Of a DNA stretch of 64,000 nucleotides, positions 14,056-27,515 are shown piece after piece. Numbering within the stretch: the stretch's first letter is position 1; every line of letters begins with the position of its first letter. The notes under the pieces were generated by a model. That model was given only the letters and a program-made list of their open reading frames with translations, was not told where the DNA came from and searched no databases. Source of the DNA: Varroa destructor (lineage: Eukaryota > Arthropoda > Arachnida > Mesostigmata > Varroidae); contig NW_019211454.1 of assembly GCF_002443255.2 (NCBI RefSeq), positions 61,794,823 to 61,858,822 of the forward strand, in the 5' to 3' direction. The position numbers and the translations under genes were made by a program.

Positions 14056-17000
14056 TTCACGGGAGCGATCTGCGAGTTCAATACGCTTTTAATAAATTTA
14101 ACAGGTATCATCTTTGTGAATGGAAGATTCGTCTGCGCTTCCTTCAGAAAAACAATCGCATTCATACAGATAAAATTGGAGGAGCGCAACATCAACTAAA
14201 GAAGCAATTCAATCAATGTATCTAGAGAATATCTACCAAATGATACACGCAGTATAGTACCTTGGCCCACTTTGGTCATCATCGCATTTGTTGCTTCCAG
14301 GTCTTAGCTTTTAAAGGGTTTGGCTTGATTTTCCTTCACACCGTCCCTACGAGAACACTTTTTACATAATCAGACTTCAATTTTATACCTAATAGTTAAC
14401 AATTTCCTCACAATGGCAACGAGGAATAGCACGACTTTTCGTGCAACAAAAAAGATGAACAGTTGCAACATTCGTACATGGACGATTATCCGGTTCTGTA
14501 TCGTAATGTGCGCACGTAAATTTTAGAACTCAGCGTTTGTATCGAACCTGTTCCGGCCGGGCTTTGTTTGGCGTACGGCGCAAGTGGCCGGGTCCCGAAT
14601 ACCTGATGTACGACAGTCCGCGGTTGTACTTAGGGCGAAAGCGGCGACTGCCGGGGAAAAGGCTCGGGAAGACAGTGCGCGCCTGGCAAAGCTCAGAAAA
14701 AAAGGGGAAAAGAAACGAAACGAATGGAAAGAGACGTATATACACATACATATCTTCCTGTCTGGGGGGTGTTCAGCGATGAAGGCCCACAAATCTCGTG
14801 CACTAGTGGTTGTGCTGCCGCCGCGGAATAAGTCATAATTGATTTCGGCTATCCCACAGACTCTCACAGCGCTACGCACTGTTTGAGCGATATAACTTGC
14901 CACAACGACGAAGAAAGAAGCAATAAGACGTCGCCAACATAAATAACAGTAGCAACCAGCAGAAATGCAGTCTGTTCCAGCAAGTTTACTTTTTCATTCT
15001 CTACGAAACAGACCTAAGTCAACAACATCGCGGTTCGAAGTAGTCGTACGACTATGCACGTTAACTGATCTGATGACTCTTCAGCCAATTCACTTGCTTA
15101 GTTCTTCGACGATCAGTAAATGCATTTGCCTGACGAGATTCTTCGTGCATTTTCGTCTTCTTCGATGATGCCCGGCTCTTCTTTCGGATCATACTGCTTA
15201 ACCTCCGTAACAGGGCGAGAGGATATTAAAGGATGCAAAAACACTGTTCATTGTAAAGGAGGGTTGCATGATAGCTACCAATAAACATACGAAAACGAAC
15301 ACTTTGCGCTAGTTACTCAATTATACAGATTTCCAAACCAACCGTCGAAATAAGAATATTGTTTTCGTGCTTGGTACGTAACTGGACTAATCGTGTATGA
15401 CAAAGCAACTGTAGCGTTAGTTAGGCCAAACGAGCTCTCGGCTGACTCGTGAGTACGTGAGTGAACGAGCGAGCGATAGGCCCGATATTATAAAATGTCA
15501 TTAATTAGTGATAAATGTAAGTAGTGATTTAGATAGCGTAGGGCAACAGGCCTCAGTGTGGACAATGCCACCGATCGCTGACGCAAATCTTCAAAAGCCC
15601 ACTACAGTTTAAAGAGATAATCGCTTGTCCTCACTAAACTAGCAAGAAAAGCCCATAAATGTTTCGTCGGATACAGGGTCACGATTACTGTAGACGCGAA
15701 CTACGGATGTGGGTCAAAAATGTGTTATCGCAAAGAGAAGCCGCTTTTACGCTCATAGTAACCGTCGTGCCTTGACGCGAGGCCCGCGTAACGTACATAT
15801 TTCACTATGCCGCGTGTGCTTTTTTCCATTCTTGTTTTGCATTCTGCTAACACATCAGTGTCCATCACCGCCAAAGGCGCCAAATCAAGTGCCGTTTCTC
15901 TTCTGTCGTTTACCGTCATGTCATGGTCAATCTCCATACGCGTCATTCTCGCTTGACGTGTATTGGTTGGGATTGGCCTGAAAGAGCCTTCCTTTTATCT
16001 AACTCTGTAGAACGTAGCACCGTTTTCTGACGTTCGGTAGAATCTTGAAGGCACGTGTAGAGTATATATATATAGACTTGGAATGGGCTACTGCATTATT
16101 ATCTATACGATACACGACGATTTTGCAAATGAAGAAAATAGATTTCTGCTCGGTATATATGAAAGACATTAAACTGTCTAACTGATGTTGGTTTCGAGAC
16201 AATATGGGAAACAACTATGAAGCTGGGTGCTTTTTTCGAGCTTCTAAACGAATGCTTCACTTGAAGCAGCTTGTGTCGGATCCATATTTAAGGAGCGACT
16301 TTTCGTGGCACATCCGGATATCATTATTCAGGGAAGCCATTCGATACTTACGTATTATATGTGCCGATCCCATGAAGTTCTGTAGAGCTAGCCCAGCCTA
16401 GACCAATAGTTTACTCGTTAATTTCGAAAAAGATTGGAAAGCGCGATTTTCGTTTCTTTCTTTCTTTCTTTCTTCTGCATTATATGTAAAAATAAACTTC
16501 ATCAATCGCAGTCTCTGATCCGTAAGACGTCACTGTCTCGAAGCATCTTTGCTTTCTGTGGCCGATGGACATAGACTGTTCAATTAGGTTTTATGTGTTG
16601 CTACTTTATGTCTTGAAAACAATTGGCATCCGGGTAACTTTCTTTGTTTTTTTAATTTTTTATCAAGTACCCTGCTCTGTGAGGTGGTATCGGCGGGGTA
16701 CCCGGGGGTCGCATTTAGAAAACGAACGCAAAACTCGTCTAGTAAATTAAGTCGCAATTGTCTGGAGCGACACAAATATATCTATACAAAAACTGATTAA
16801 TTTGTTTATTTTACAATTGTTCTACAGCTAACTTCGAGTTTGTTTGCACGTAGATATAGTAGACATTGGGCAGCTCGGTTAAATTACCTGTGAAAATACT
16901 TACCTCAGCTCAAAACGTAGCCAGAGGGGCTGAAGGATATAGGTGGATAGTAGCATAAAACACAAGGGAGATGTTGATTTGTCCTCTAACAGGTACTCAC

Positions 17001-20000
17001 TCCACGGTGCAATGTAGTACGGCGATCATCGATCAACTGTATTCCACATTAGTCATCAATAACTAACATGTTTACACGATTTGTAACATCACCTTACACC
17101 ATTGAACGTGAATGCTACGTTACATTTCAAATATATTATATAGGCATACGATGATGGCTACAGAAATGATAGTTGAAGAAGAACGGCACGCTGTTAAGTT
17201 GTGTCTTATTGTGCTCGTAATTTTTCAAACAACTGTGCTTCTTTGCCTCGTTATAGAATGTCGCTTTGAGCAACAGCTGGAGCCCACCGACATTTCTATT
17301 TCTCTATTCATATTTTATGAGCCAATGCAGCTCACCTCTTTCGAGCCAGTTGGCTTTAAAACCTGCTTTTTTCCTTTGTGTTTATCTATTGGTATTTTGT
17401 TTTCTGAAACATGCAATAAATTTCGCTCTCTCACTGGCTTTTGCCCTTAAGCTCTAAGCTATGATGAGGTCGACGGCATGCGCTACACTGACAGAACGTT
17501 GCCGTCAGTCAATCTAATTTCGTACGGCAAAACGACTAATGTTGCTGTTGTCACTAGTGTTGTGGTGTTTCCACGCAACGCGAGGTGCTAGATATTCACA
17601 AGGTTAGTTCCGTCGTTGCTGGCGGGCCAGAACACAGTTTAGTTGACTAGCGGAACTGATTCACTACAAGCATATCACCACACTTTTCCTCGGTCTCTCA
17701 GCTTAGTCACCCGTGCTAGTGCTTTCTCAAAGCTCGACGGATCGACGACACACACCGTGTTGGACAGGCACTCGTGAACACACATAAACACACAGATTCT
17801 CCAGGTCCGTCAATTAGACTCCTAGGTCGCGCTGACGCTTGCTACTGCCGTCGCAGCTACTGCAACTGCTTGCGTTACACAACAGCCGCGCTTCGTTTTG
17901 AAGCACCACACTTCTACCGGGCACAGCGACACAGGAAGAATGAAAAAACAACTTGGGAACCGATATTTGAATCGAAGACAAAAATCGGTAACTAGTAATA
18001 TTCGGACACGGCGCTCTCTCGGTGGAGTAGACTACAATTTGAAATATACGAGGTAATGCCTGGTCGTACTACACTGTCGGTAATACGCAATGGAATAGAA
18101 ATTGTAGAATAGTGCATATAGAACTAAACCTTTCGCCTTCAAACGAAGATAGAACTGGTATTTCGAGCGTTGCATAGAGTGAAATAGATCGAATAATAGA
18201 AAAGAGGAACGTACGTCCTCGCGCAAGAAATGTCGCTGAAGCTCTAGAACACGTGCAGAGGATGAGGAGAACCCGACGAAGAAGTCGGTACCCTTCCTCT
18301 CGACAAGAGACTTACTCGGGCCCTCGCTCAGGAACGAACAACTGAGGCGCCGCCTGGTTTGCGACAGAAGAACTTGCGAGCCTGTGTCCCCTTCAGAGCA
18401 ACCACCCCTAATCCGCAATGTGCAACGGCCGGGATAGCGTCTCCTTTTATTCCAGGAGTCCAGCGAGGGAAAAACCAAGATATAGGTAGAAAACAGGCCG
18501 CTGCTGGCCGCTTTCCCCAGTGACTTCTACTAATGTCACACCTCGACAGATCGCTTGAATCCTCGAATGGTCGCGGCACTTGGTCCGTATGGCTTATCCA
18601 GAACTGATGAAGTTGTTCAGCGGCTTAGCGTGAGAAGAGTGATGAATATCTCATGAGCGATGAGTCGCTATGAAATCAAATGTTAATCACAGACGATTTT
18701 AATGGAGTGGAAAAGGGGAATAGAAACCAATTGTTTTGAAGTGCTGTGTGGGAGATTAGTTAATGCTTGATGGTTTCAAAAGTAATATTCTTTTCATTAT
18801 TTTAGGTCTTTGCTCAATAACGTCTATTCTACGCGAAATAATACAGATAAATGCTCTTGAAGGACGTCAAATTTTACTTTCATTTAAAATATTACTCGAG
18901 GCTTCACATAGATGAGTTAGGGCTTCTGAATTATTTCCCTTTATATTTCGTTTCGAAATGAACGTCACTATGCGCATACGTAATTACAGAATGAATAACA
19001 AAATTGAATTTTGCAGTGTTAACTTTACAACCTTGTTAACTGCTTTACTTATACTTAAGTTTGTGAACACGTATATATATATGCATATACGTAAAGACAC
19101 AGTGAGTATATAAATAACTCACAGGCTTCCTTTCAGATTTCTTTTTCTCTCTGAACTATATGCACAAGCGGCGCTTATATACGCAGGTACAGTTTGCGCT
19201 AAATACCCATATAAATAAAATGACAGACAACCTTTCTCTATCTTTGTTGGTGTGTCCACTTAAGTTCGGTCCACTAAACAGGATCGGTAGACGGAAGGAC
19301 CCTCGCTGTCACTCTTTAATATAGTACGTACGGCCGATGTATAAGTTACTGCTAAATCAATGAAATGCACGGACGTATGCAGCTGCTTGCATTGTACCGA
19401 GACACTCGAACCAGCAAAACATTAGCGAGAGGGAAAAAAAAAGGAACTGCGAGCTTAAGAGTTTGAACAGGCACTGAGCGACAGTGGAGATTACCACATC
19501 CTTCTCGCCTTGTGTTCATTTACTCGCCCGGCCTGTGGGGTACTTTTAACTGCACTCGGTTTGGCTGGCACCGCATCTGAACGAATAATCTTTGTCTGTT
19601 TCACCGCTTCTCAATGCATCTGCTTGTTATTTCGAAGCCATTATGCGTCTGCTGCGATTTCTACTACAATGTCGGATATGTGAGCAGGCGTGGCGGTATG
19701 AGGGCGAAAATCACGTGTTGGGCAAGCGAGAGCAGTATCAGACGTTAAGGCGCGACTGCGGTAGTAGCTGCGAGCGACAAGGACCAGTGGCGGCGGCCGA
19801 CGAGGCAGCAAAGGGAGCATGTCTTCGAAGTCCTCTAAACGTTGTGTCCTCGTGAACAGACACAACGTATTCGTTTCGTTTGTTTTCCTTCTTGTGCTTC
19901 CCTCTTCTTCGTCTTCTTCTACTAACTCGTCAATATTATGCTGAAGAGGCGTACCGTCCTTGCTCTGCGAGACTTTCGTCTTCGTCCGTTTTGTACTACA

Positions 20001-20307
20001 TGGCAGCGTCGCGGAAGAGAGACCCTGGTGCCATTTTTGGAGACATCTAAGGGGCGTCTAGAAAAAAAAACATGTTCCTAAATCTGTCTCTATGTTTGTC
20101 CTTCTGCCGTATCGGTTTGTTCTGTCTTTGCTAGTTACATGACCTACTCTTAGCCTATCTTTTTTTAGCCGGCTGTCGTCGCATCACGTCGCTCAGTCCA
20201 TTTATGTCCATCTCAATGTCTAGAAGGGGAGGACCCTAGACTCACCGGCAGACAGCCATTGACCAGCAGCGCACATGCATGAGTGAGCGATCCCTTTTCA
20301 GAAACGG
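14056..20307. other. No gene recognised
   Basis: Alternating GC-richer (14.5-14.9, 17.5-18.6, 19.5-20.3 kb) and AT-rich stretches. Frames up to 148 codons (18032-18478, minus) carry no motif I know. Confidence 0.45.
16453..16475. repeat. (TTTC)n microsatellite
   Basis: Five to six TTTC units. Confidence 0.9.

Positions 20308-20334
<27 letters not shown>
20308..20334. repeat. (GA)n microsatellite
   Basis: About 13 GA units, followed 20 bases later by a (TA)n run. Confidence 0.95.
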
Positions 20335-20338
<4 letters not shown>

Positions 20339-20355
20339 GTAGAAGGATATGTATT

Positions 20356-20376
20356 TATATATATATATATATATAC
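20356..20376. repeat. (TA)n microsatellite
   Basis: About ten TA units close to the preceding GA tract. Confidence 0.95.
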
Positions 20377-23300
20377 ACCAATACAAACATACATCCGGGC
20401 ATAGAAACCAACCTTGACCTGACAGATATCTGCTTGTGTACTAGAAATATCTTAGACCATGCCGCCCCTATTACCATCAGTCTAATGGCCATATACTTAT
20501 TATGCGTCTATATTCTTGGCTTATATCGACATAGCATTCAACGTTTGTCTTACGCCGCTTTGGGCTTTAGCGGAAGGAAGCTTTCGAAACAATCAAAACA
20601 TATGCGCGAGCAATAAACCTGTCAAGCAAAAAAGTAGATATAAAATATATATATTTAGGCTTTGCGAAATTATACAATTGATTACGACACTGCTCTTCAA
20701 TGCATACTATTTACCGTAAGGGTTTGAATGGCTTTCATATTTTACCAGGTTGGTATATACATATACTCTACATCGTAAAACATCCATGAATTTGTCGTAA
20801 TTCACGGTATGTTGTAGTTAGTACAATGTAAATCATAATATGACACGAACCCCGTCAGCTCTCGACTTATATACACTTACTGCACAAATGCCACGCGCAT
20901 GTAAAGTGCTTGATAGACTTTTCGCCGTTTTTGGCTGTTACCGCCACCGCCCGCTGTTCATCAAACTGCGGCGTGATAGTGTATGATTGTGTAACCAATG
21001 ACGCCGTCCAACGCAGCTGTAGGTTTTTCAATCGAATGACAACACAGTGATCAGGGGTGATAAGAGGCAAAAAGTTGACCGCCGAACTGTACCAACCTGA
21101 CAAAGGCTTTCGTAAGGTTCCATGCGCTGTTGCTCCTTAGATGGACAATGGATAATATTGCCTCGTTTCGAGAAGGTGAGTAAAAGCGGGTCGAAGACTG
21201 GCTGCAGGCCGGTGGCTACGTTAGTTGGTGTTGGCCCATGAATTAATGCCTCCTGGACGGTAGCAGCAGAATTGTCCTCTGCTAGGCCATATGGTCGGGG
21301 GCTGCCGTCACTGACAAAAGTAACTGTTCCTTTCCACGGCCTTTCACCATCGTCATCATCCTAGAATGGATAGACGGTTGAGCCACAGGCAGCCTGAGTT
21401 GCCTCGTTTTGCTTAGCATACCAACGCCAGCCGTTCTTTCGGTTGCTAACTGGTTAACAGGCAGCAGCACCAGAAAAGCAGTAAGCGGCTAACAAAGGCA
21501 TGACGAAGTCGACTAGATTGGACGACGAAGCCGTGCGAGGCAAAAACTTGATATCGCTTCGTTTCCTGTTTGAACGTCGCGCTTTGCGCGTGTGTCTCTC
21601 TCCCTTGCCGTACTTCGAGTTTTCTGAGCCTTGTATTTGTGCCTGAAGACTGTATGGCCGCTGCTTTTCTTAAGCCTTGATCATCGTAACATTGAGATAT
21701 TGATAAATTCACACGACGGACCGAACTTTGACAACGACACTAGCGGAGTGGGGTCCACTTCTCATCTTTCTACTGTGCCATTGGATTCCTTAGACTCATC
21801 GTTGCCTCACAATCGGAAAGTGTGCACATGAGAAATACCTCTCATTCATCGGTGTAACTGGAAAGAGAGAAGCACGACCATGGAGTAATGGGGCCGGATA
21901 GCGGGGCTGTCAGACGACAGCGTAGATTTCACAAAAATGGTACCGTGTGGAGTCCGGCTACAGAGTACGAAGCTGAACAAAGCATAACTCAAGCCAAATC
22001 AGAACAAACAAGGTAATGCAAGAACAGGCCAAACTGTTCCAAAGCAACTCTTCTTTTCCCTCTAAGTGGCGCTCCGAAGCCGTCACTTCCGTTCGGCTGG
22101 TACTAGTGCCGGGCGCCGGACAAAGACGGGATACTGAAGTACATTCAACTTCCGCTCTGAACTGCAAAAACAACACGACTTGCTCTCTTCCTTCATCTTT
22201 GTCTTCTGCTACATTTTCCGCTACTGTGTACAGCCACATTATAGCCTTAGCATCAAGGACATCCAGACAAAAAGTATGGGGAAGAGAGCACCAGCTTAGA
22301 TGGACTCATTAGGTGGCGCTTGTTTATTTCTCTCTCTTTATATTTAAAGCTGCCTACCTCCCTAAAGGCCGATGAGCAAAATTTCGTGTGTGAATGAAAG
22401 AGCTCTCACAAGCAGGCATGAAATAGCTACGATTCACCAAAGCCATAAGAATAATTCTACTGATGTACTTCGGCGGCTAACCTTAAAGAGAAACGTTATG
22501 GATAGCCCTAGGCGAAATAGATCTAGAGTCCTCGTCTTGGCTTTGAAGGAAAACGGGGCAAACTTGCCTTTATCCTTATAGTAGTAATATTAGTAATAGT
22601 GAGTAGCTGTGTCTTGTTTACTCGAACATTAGCCAGTTATTCCTCTGTAAATAGATATAAACCAGAAAGCGAGAATCGTATAACAACGTGACGGTGTTGG
22701 CGCTTCAGAAGTATTTCCCTAACTAACATATAGTTTACTCACTCTCAGAGTTAAGTACAGTGTCCTGATTTGCCATAAGTGTCCCTATGTTCCTGGCCCG
22801 GGTCGTAGCGACCTTTCTCTAAGCCCTACAACCTAGTCGGTTCACTCCCACTAACACTCTAACCAACAATGGTTTGAGTCCTTTGTGGCTTAGATGTCGA
22901 CGCCATTCCTCAGCGGTGTTTCCCTTTGGCGACCGGAGGGGCAGCCTGACAAGAAACGATCGGCGGGCTATCTCTTATTGCAAAATATCCCATGAACGCC
23001 ATCACCCACACCCGTACGCAGAAAGGAGCGAGTGGTGCATGAGACCAACGCAGCTGAGGCACCCGCAGGTGTCACATCCAGGCAGGTCGCTTTCTGTCCT
23101 TTCGGGGTGCATTATGGTGGATGTTTATCGGGCCTTGGACTAGCTGTACAAGTATAGGCACCGTCCTTAGGCAGGTGGGGTGGATAACGATCAGAGCGAA
23201 CAGTTCAATGGAAATGGTTTCAACCAGTCGAAAAAAATTGAGCATCCACAACAAATTTCCTTTTCCTTTTCAGCTCTAGCTATCCGATTGCGGACCAGTA

Positions 23301-24834
23301 CTTTACGCCAGTACTGAATTACTTGTGCAAGGCTTTTGCGTAAGATTTCAGATGGAGAAACGACGACGCCTCTTATTTTATCGACTTCTTAGGTTTGGGT
23401 GGTGTCGTTGATCTGCGGTGAGTTGTCGCTCTCGTAAATTATACAATCCGCCCTTTATATCACAGGCATTCGCACTTTTTTTAACTTCCTTTTACCCCCG
23501 CCTTTTTTCCTTTTTGTTCTTTCTTCGACTACGTCTTCGTCCTCTCCATGTTATTGCTTTTTTTTTTTGATTTCGATTAATGCGTCATATAGGCAGGAGA
23601 TTACATAAACATTATCTAAATCGGCTCATTGTCATCAAGTTTGGGTCGTTCAAGCACTGCTTGCTTGCTCGTAAATGTCACTGACTGGCAGAGGTTGGCT
23701 GATAGGGACAGAGGCGGAGCAAAAGGTAAAACTACCACAGATTTCCTGTCCGTTCGTTTTACCGGTCGCGCCTTCTCAATCTATTTACTCTACAATGTTA
23801 ACAGAACTGCTGACAGGATTTACGACACCAAATTTACAAGAGCCAACGCCAGTGACGGCATCGCTATCATCAACAGTGGACCTGGTGGCAACAATAGCAA
23901 AAACTTTACTTTCCCAGTAGCTTGTAGTACCTGCAGTCCAAGATGAGCACGCTAGACAAGATATGATAAGACAAGTCCTTCTCAATGTCCAACGAAATTC
24001 ATCCAATGTTTTACTATTCACGAATTATCAGCTCATCCCTATCGTCTTCTTAACGAACGAAGAAAGAAATATAATAACCGATGTATTTGTTGTACAAATC
24101 GTCGACGTTGTGTCTAAGCTGTTAAGGCAGTAAAACTATGAGCTTTAGGCTAAGAGGTGGGTTACTTAACCGATTTGTTAGCCGATCAGATAGGACGTCT
24201 AGTAGCCGGAGGATTTGCTATTAGTATAATAAGGGTTATAATAAAAGGACTAGCATCACTTGATTGTTTCGAATAGTTCGGTTGAAAAAACAACGTGACG
24301 GTTCGGAGTACCGTTCTATCTTTTTACCACATACTGCCATTAGTAACACGACATTAATGCGTTGTCCTACGATACTTTGCAAACATGTGTTCATTGTTGA
24401 CTTCGTCGCCTTCCTAAAGACTGAGGCAAGTGAAAACATACATCGTATTTCTGTCTTCTAACAGCAGACGGTATATATGCAGTCGACGGTCGCCGTTGCG
24501 TCAATGTTAAGTGATTCAATCCATTAATTTAATCCGTCCCTAAGGAACGTTCCCTTAGACAAAGGGGGGACTCGCGAAAAAGGCAGAAAACCGAAGCGAT
24601 TTCTCTTTGTTTGTTGCCAGGGGAAACAGCTCATGCGAGAAAGGACAGTTGATACATCGCAGCAGATAGCCAACAGGCTGATGAAGTGAGGTCGGTTGGG
24701 ATTGATTGGAGTAAGATACTTATAAACCCGCTCATACGGACTCACTTAATACTAGCGACTCGTAACAATTGTTGTCGCTGATGACAACGGTACAGTTTGA
24801 TCTATTGATGAAGACGGACACGACTGCGGGAATA
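20377..24834. other. No gene recognised
   Basis: Several overlapping frames occur near 21.3-22.3 and 23.6-24.0 kb, where two plus frames and one minus frame are open together. Nothing conserved is visible. Confidence 0.45.
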
Positions 24835-25200
24835 TTAGCTGTCTGTGAGGTTATATGGTAAACATAATTTCTGCAGCAAACAAATAACGCCGGGCGGTTC
24901 TCCTGCTGGGTCTCCCAAGACCATATGAGTCATTCGAAACGAAGCGTTGCCTGCCAAACCATCCAGTACCAACCGCACGCACTGCTCCGTTGCCACCATA
25001 CACAACTGGTCATACATCTTAGCTAAGGATAGAAGCTTCACAATGTTAGTCCTTATGACAGAAGCGTGAACAGTTAGCTTCGTATAAATGTAACTGAAAG
25101 ATACATGTCTTTGACAAAAGTACGTGGAGCGTCGTTCACCGATAAAAGTACACAAGTGAAAGTAAACGACGTTTAGATTGGCGGTGGACAACGTCCACAA
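24835..25200 (-). pseudogene. Possible BTB-domain fragment
   Basis: The open minus-strand frame contains SFSYIYTKLTV, then NIVKLLSLAKMYDQL and a Cys-containing helix (EQCVRLVLDGL). Order and spacing fit the end of a BTB/POZ domain (YIYTG, LL-LA--Y, L---C---L). BTB proteins act in dimerisation and as Cul3 adaptors. There is no BTB start upstream: a stop comes about 30 codons before YIYT-flanking sequence, and no ATG is evident. No BACK or Kelch sequence follows before the stop at 24835. Either one exon of a larger gene, a relic, or chance. Confidence 0.3.
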
Positions 25201-25594
25201 AAATCCATCGAGCGAGGTCCACTTCGGTCAGCTACGATCAACGGGCCAAGAAAATTCCTCGCATGCCTGCGTTACAATGCAGCATAAAGGGGCAGATCGT
25301 CCAAGATGAAAGACTGACGCGCGTACAACTTGTCTGTGTGAAAAAGTGTGTGACTCTCTGCTTGAAGAAGGCTGATTTACCTACGTTAGTAAGATAAATG
25401 CACGAGTTTTAGCTTGAGAGAGCTAATTGATCTATCCTAATAGCACTCTGCGTACACCCACAGTTAGTGCTAAACTGAGGCTAACAGAATAGATACAAAT
25501 ATAAAAAGACGTATGGGAGGGAATATAGATCTAAAGATGGACCAGTTCAACCGTTCACATCGCTAATTCTAGAAGATCAACAAAATCGTTGACC

Positions 25595-25630
25595 TTTGAT
25601 TAACATTGGGATACCCCAATGTTAATCAAA
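25595..25630. repeat. Perfect 16-bp inverted repeat with 4-nt loop
   Basis: TTTGATTAACATTGGG, then ATAC, then its exact complement CCCAATGTTAATCAAA. As RNA or single-stranded DNA it would fold into a tight hairpin. It could be the tip of a small inverted-repeat transposon. No longer arms are visible beyond the 16 bases. Confidence 0.9.
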
Positions 25631-27172
25631 CTTGTATTTTGACCCAGTTATTGTTCAGAGCGCCTTAAACTGCATTAATTAAGACACCAAAGTGGGCAGT
25701 TAGAGAACATTCAAATGATCTGTAGAACGTAATTCCGTGATGTGCAGATATAGATCTATAGAACTCTATATACAAAAAGGAAAGATAGCCATATTCTTGA
25801 ATTTGAAGTGGCGAAGTGAAAGAGATAATCTCATATAATTACTAGTTAGTGACGCGGAGCGTTGGACTACAACGAAGAAACACAATAACACGCACTTGCT
25901 AGCCATATAATCATTTATCCTCATATGTATAAACGGTACCTTCAGGCATTTATAGAACTGTCGCACGCATAGGACTACTTGTAGAATGCCAAATAAATTC
26001 AAGCCGTTTGTAAATTTCTTAGCTGTGATAGGCAAAATCGAATTTGGCCTGTCTATTTTTCTGTGTCATTTCGCTCTTTCAGACACCTTACCCATACATA
26101 TTCACTAATTTCACTCAAGAGTACACGTGACGTGTTTACTCTACTGGGCTAAAACAAGCAAACGAATATTATAGTCGGAACTGAAGGTCTTTGGTATAAA
26201 CATGAAGATGCAACGATTGTCTGAAGTGTGTTTCTTTGTATTTCAGCTATTTTTTTTTTCAAAACTCCAGTGAAAGAATTATTTAAATTCATGTGCCTTT
26301 GCCAAACAGAACAAATGTCCGTCCCTAGTAATATAATTGAACAAGCTCCCGCGTGCTATGTCATAGCAAAACTTTATTAAATGAGTGCCGTTTGTCACAA
26401 CCCAAGTATTGTCCACGTGCCCGATGATCAATATAGTTGGCAAGCATAGTTGGTGACAGTAGAGGTGACCAATGATTCTTTAGTATAGGCATAATACGTG
26501 GAGTCTTCTAACGAATTTGCCCAAATTTCAACTTAAGTCAATAAATCCAATGGCTATGAAAATGATGCAAGCATGACGATGGCAATAATGTTAACGCCAC
26601 ATATTCCAAGATAAAGTTCCAGCCCAATAACACTTTCGAATGTCCATCTAAACCGACCGTAATATTTTTTAGCTCAGTTCTAATGATCGGTCTGAAGATC
26701 CGATGACTCTCTCAAGACTTAAGTTAAGTTATGCGTTTAGTTAATTAGATCAACTGAACAGATATTATTTTGGCTTGATTGGAGTCTAGTAATTTATTAA
26801 ACATTTCATAGTAACACGTGACGCCTCAAGCCTTCAAAGTTGGGAACGTAGTCCTATAAAAACCTTCAAAATACTGCCAGCCACCATAGCTTTATTGAAC
26901 AACCTAAACCTAGCTAACTTATTTTCCACAGAATAGCATCAGCCTTTGCTTACATACGATGTAGCCTTTTTCCATCAGCCAGTCACATCAGAACGCAGAA
27001 TATGCAGTTACTATGAAGAAACTGAATAGAATGACAGACGGTTCAGGCCGGATATGTCAATCCGAGACAAATAGCTTGGTTAGAGTATTCTACATGTAAG
27101 CTAGAAGTTCCTTCACTACGTACACATCAGGGAAACACATCACAACATTTACCTTCATACACGAATAAAGAG

Positions 27173-27209
<37 letters not shown>
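27173..27209. repeat. (ATT)n microsatellite
   Basis: A T run followed by nine ATT units, downstream of the P1 stop codon. On the minus strand it contains AATAAA at its edge, which could serve as the P1 polyadenylation signal. Confidence 0.9.
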
Positions 27210-27210
<1 letters not shown>

Positions 27211-27515
27211 AGAGAGTTTGTAAATAAACTTTCTAATAGAGATATCGCACCATAAACGCTCGAGGCTCTTTATCTCAACAACAACGACGACTCTCGAAAG
27301 CACATGACTAATAAGTACTATATTACGACAGATGACCCATCATGCTCAAGAAAACGATTACGCAAAAGTTCGGCCTTTCCTTTCTTTTCCAGTAGCACGA
27401 GCGCTTATCGTGTGCTGTTTGCTCTGGTACCTTAGAGTTAGGCAAGGTCCGGCTTGAAAATGTATACCTGATTGTATACTGAGTGTGTAATCGGTAAGGA
27501 TATCAGGAGGGGTGG

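Noticed and set aside
23629..23946. Two overlapping plus-strand frames and one minus frame
   Set aside because: Simultaneous openness in three frames points to composition, not coding.
25766..26035. Minus-strand frame with VLLCFF and SNYMRL, SLRHF resembling Rab11 ALLVYD and ENVERW, ELRDH
   Set aside because: Only scattered identities with several gaps; no P-loop or NKxD position can be fixed. Too weak to list as a copy.
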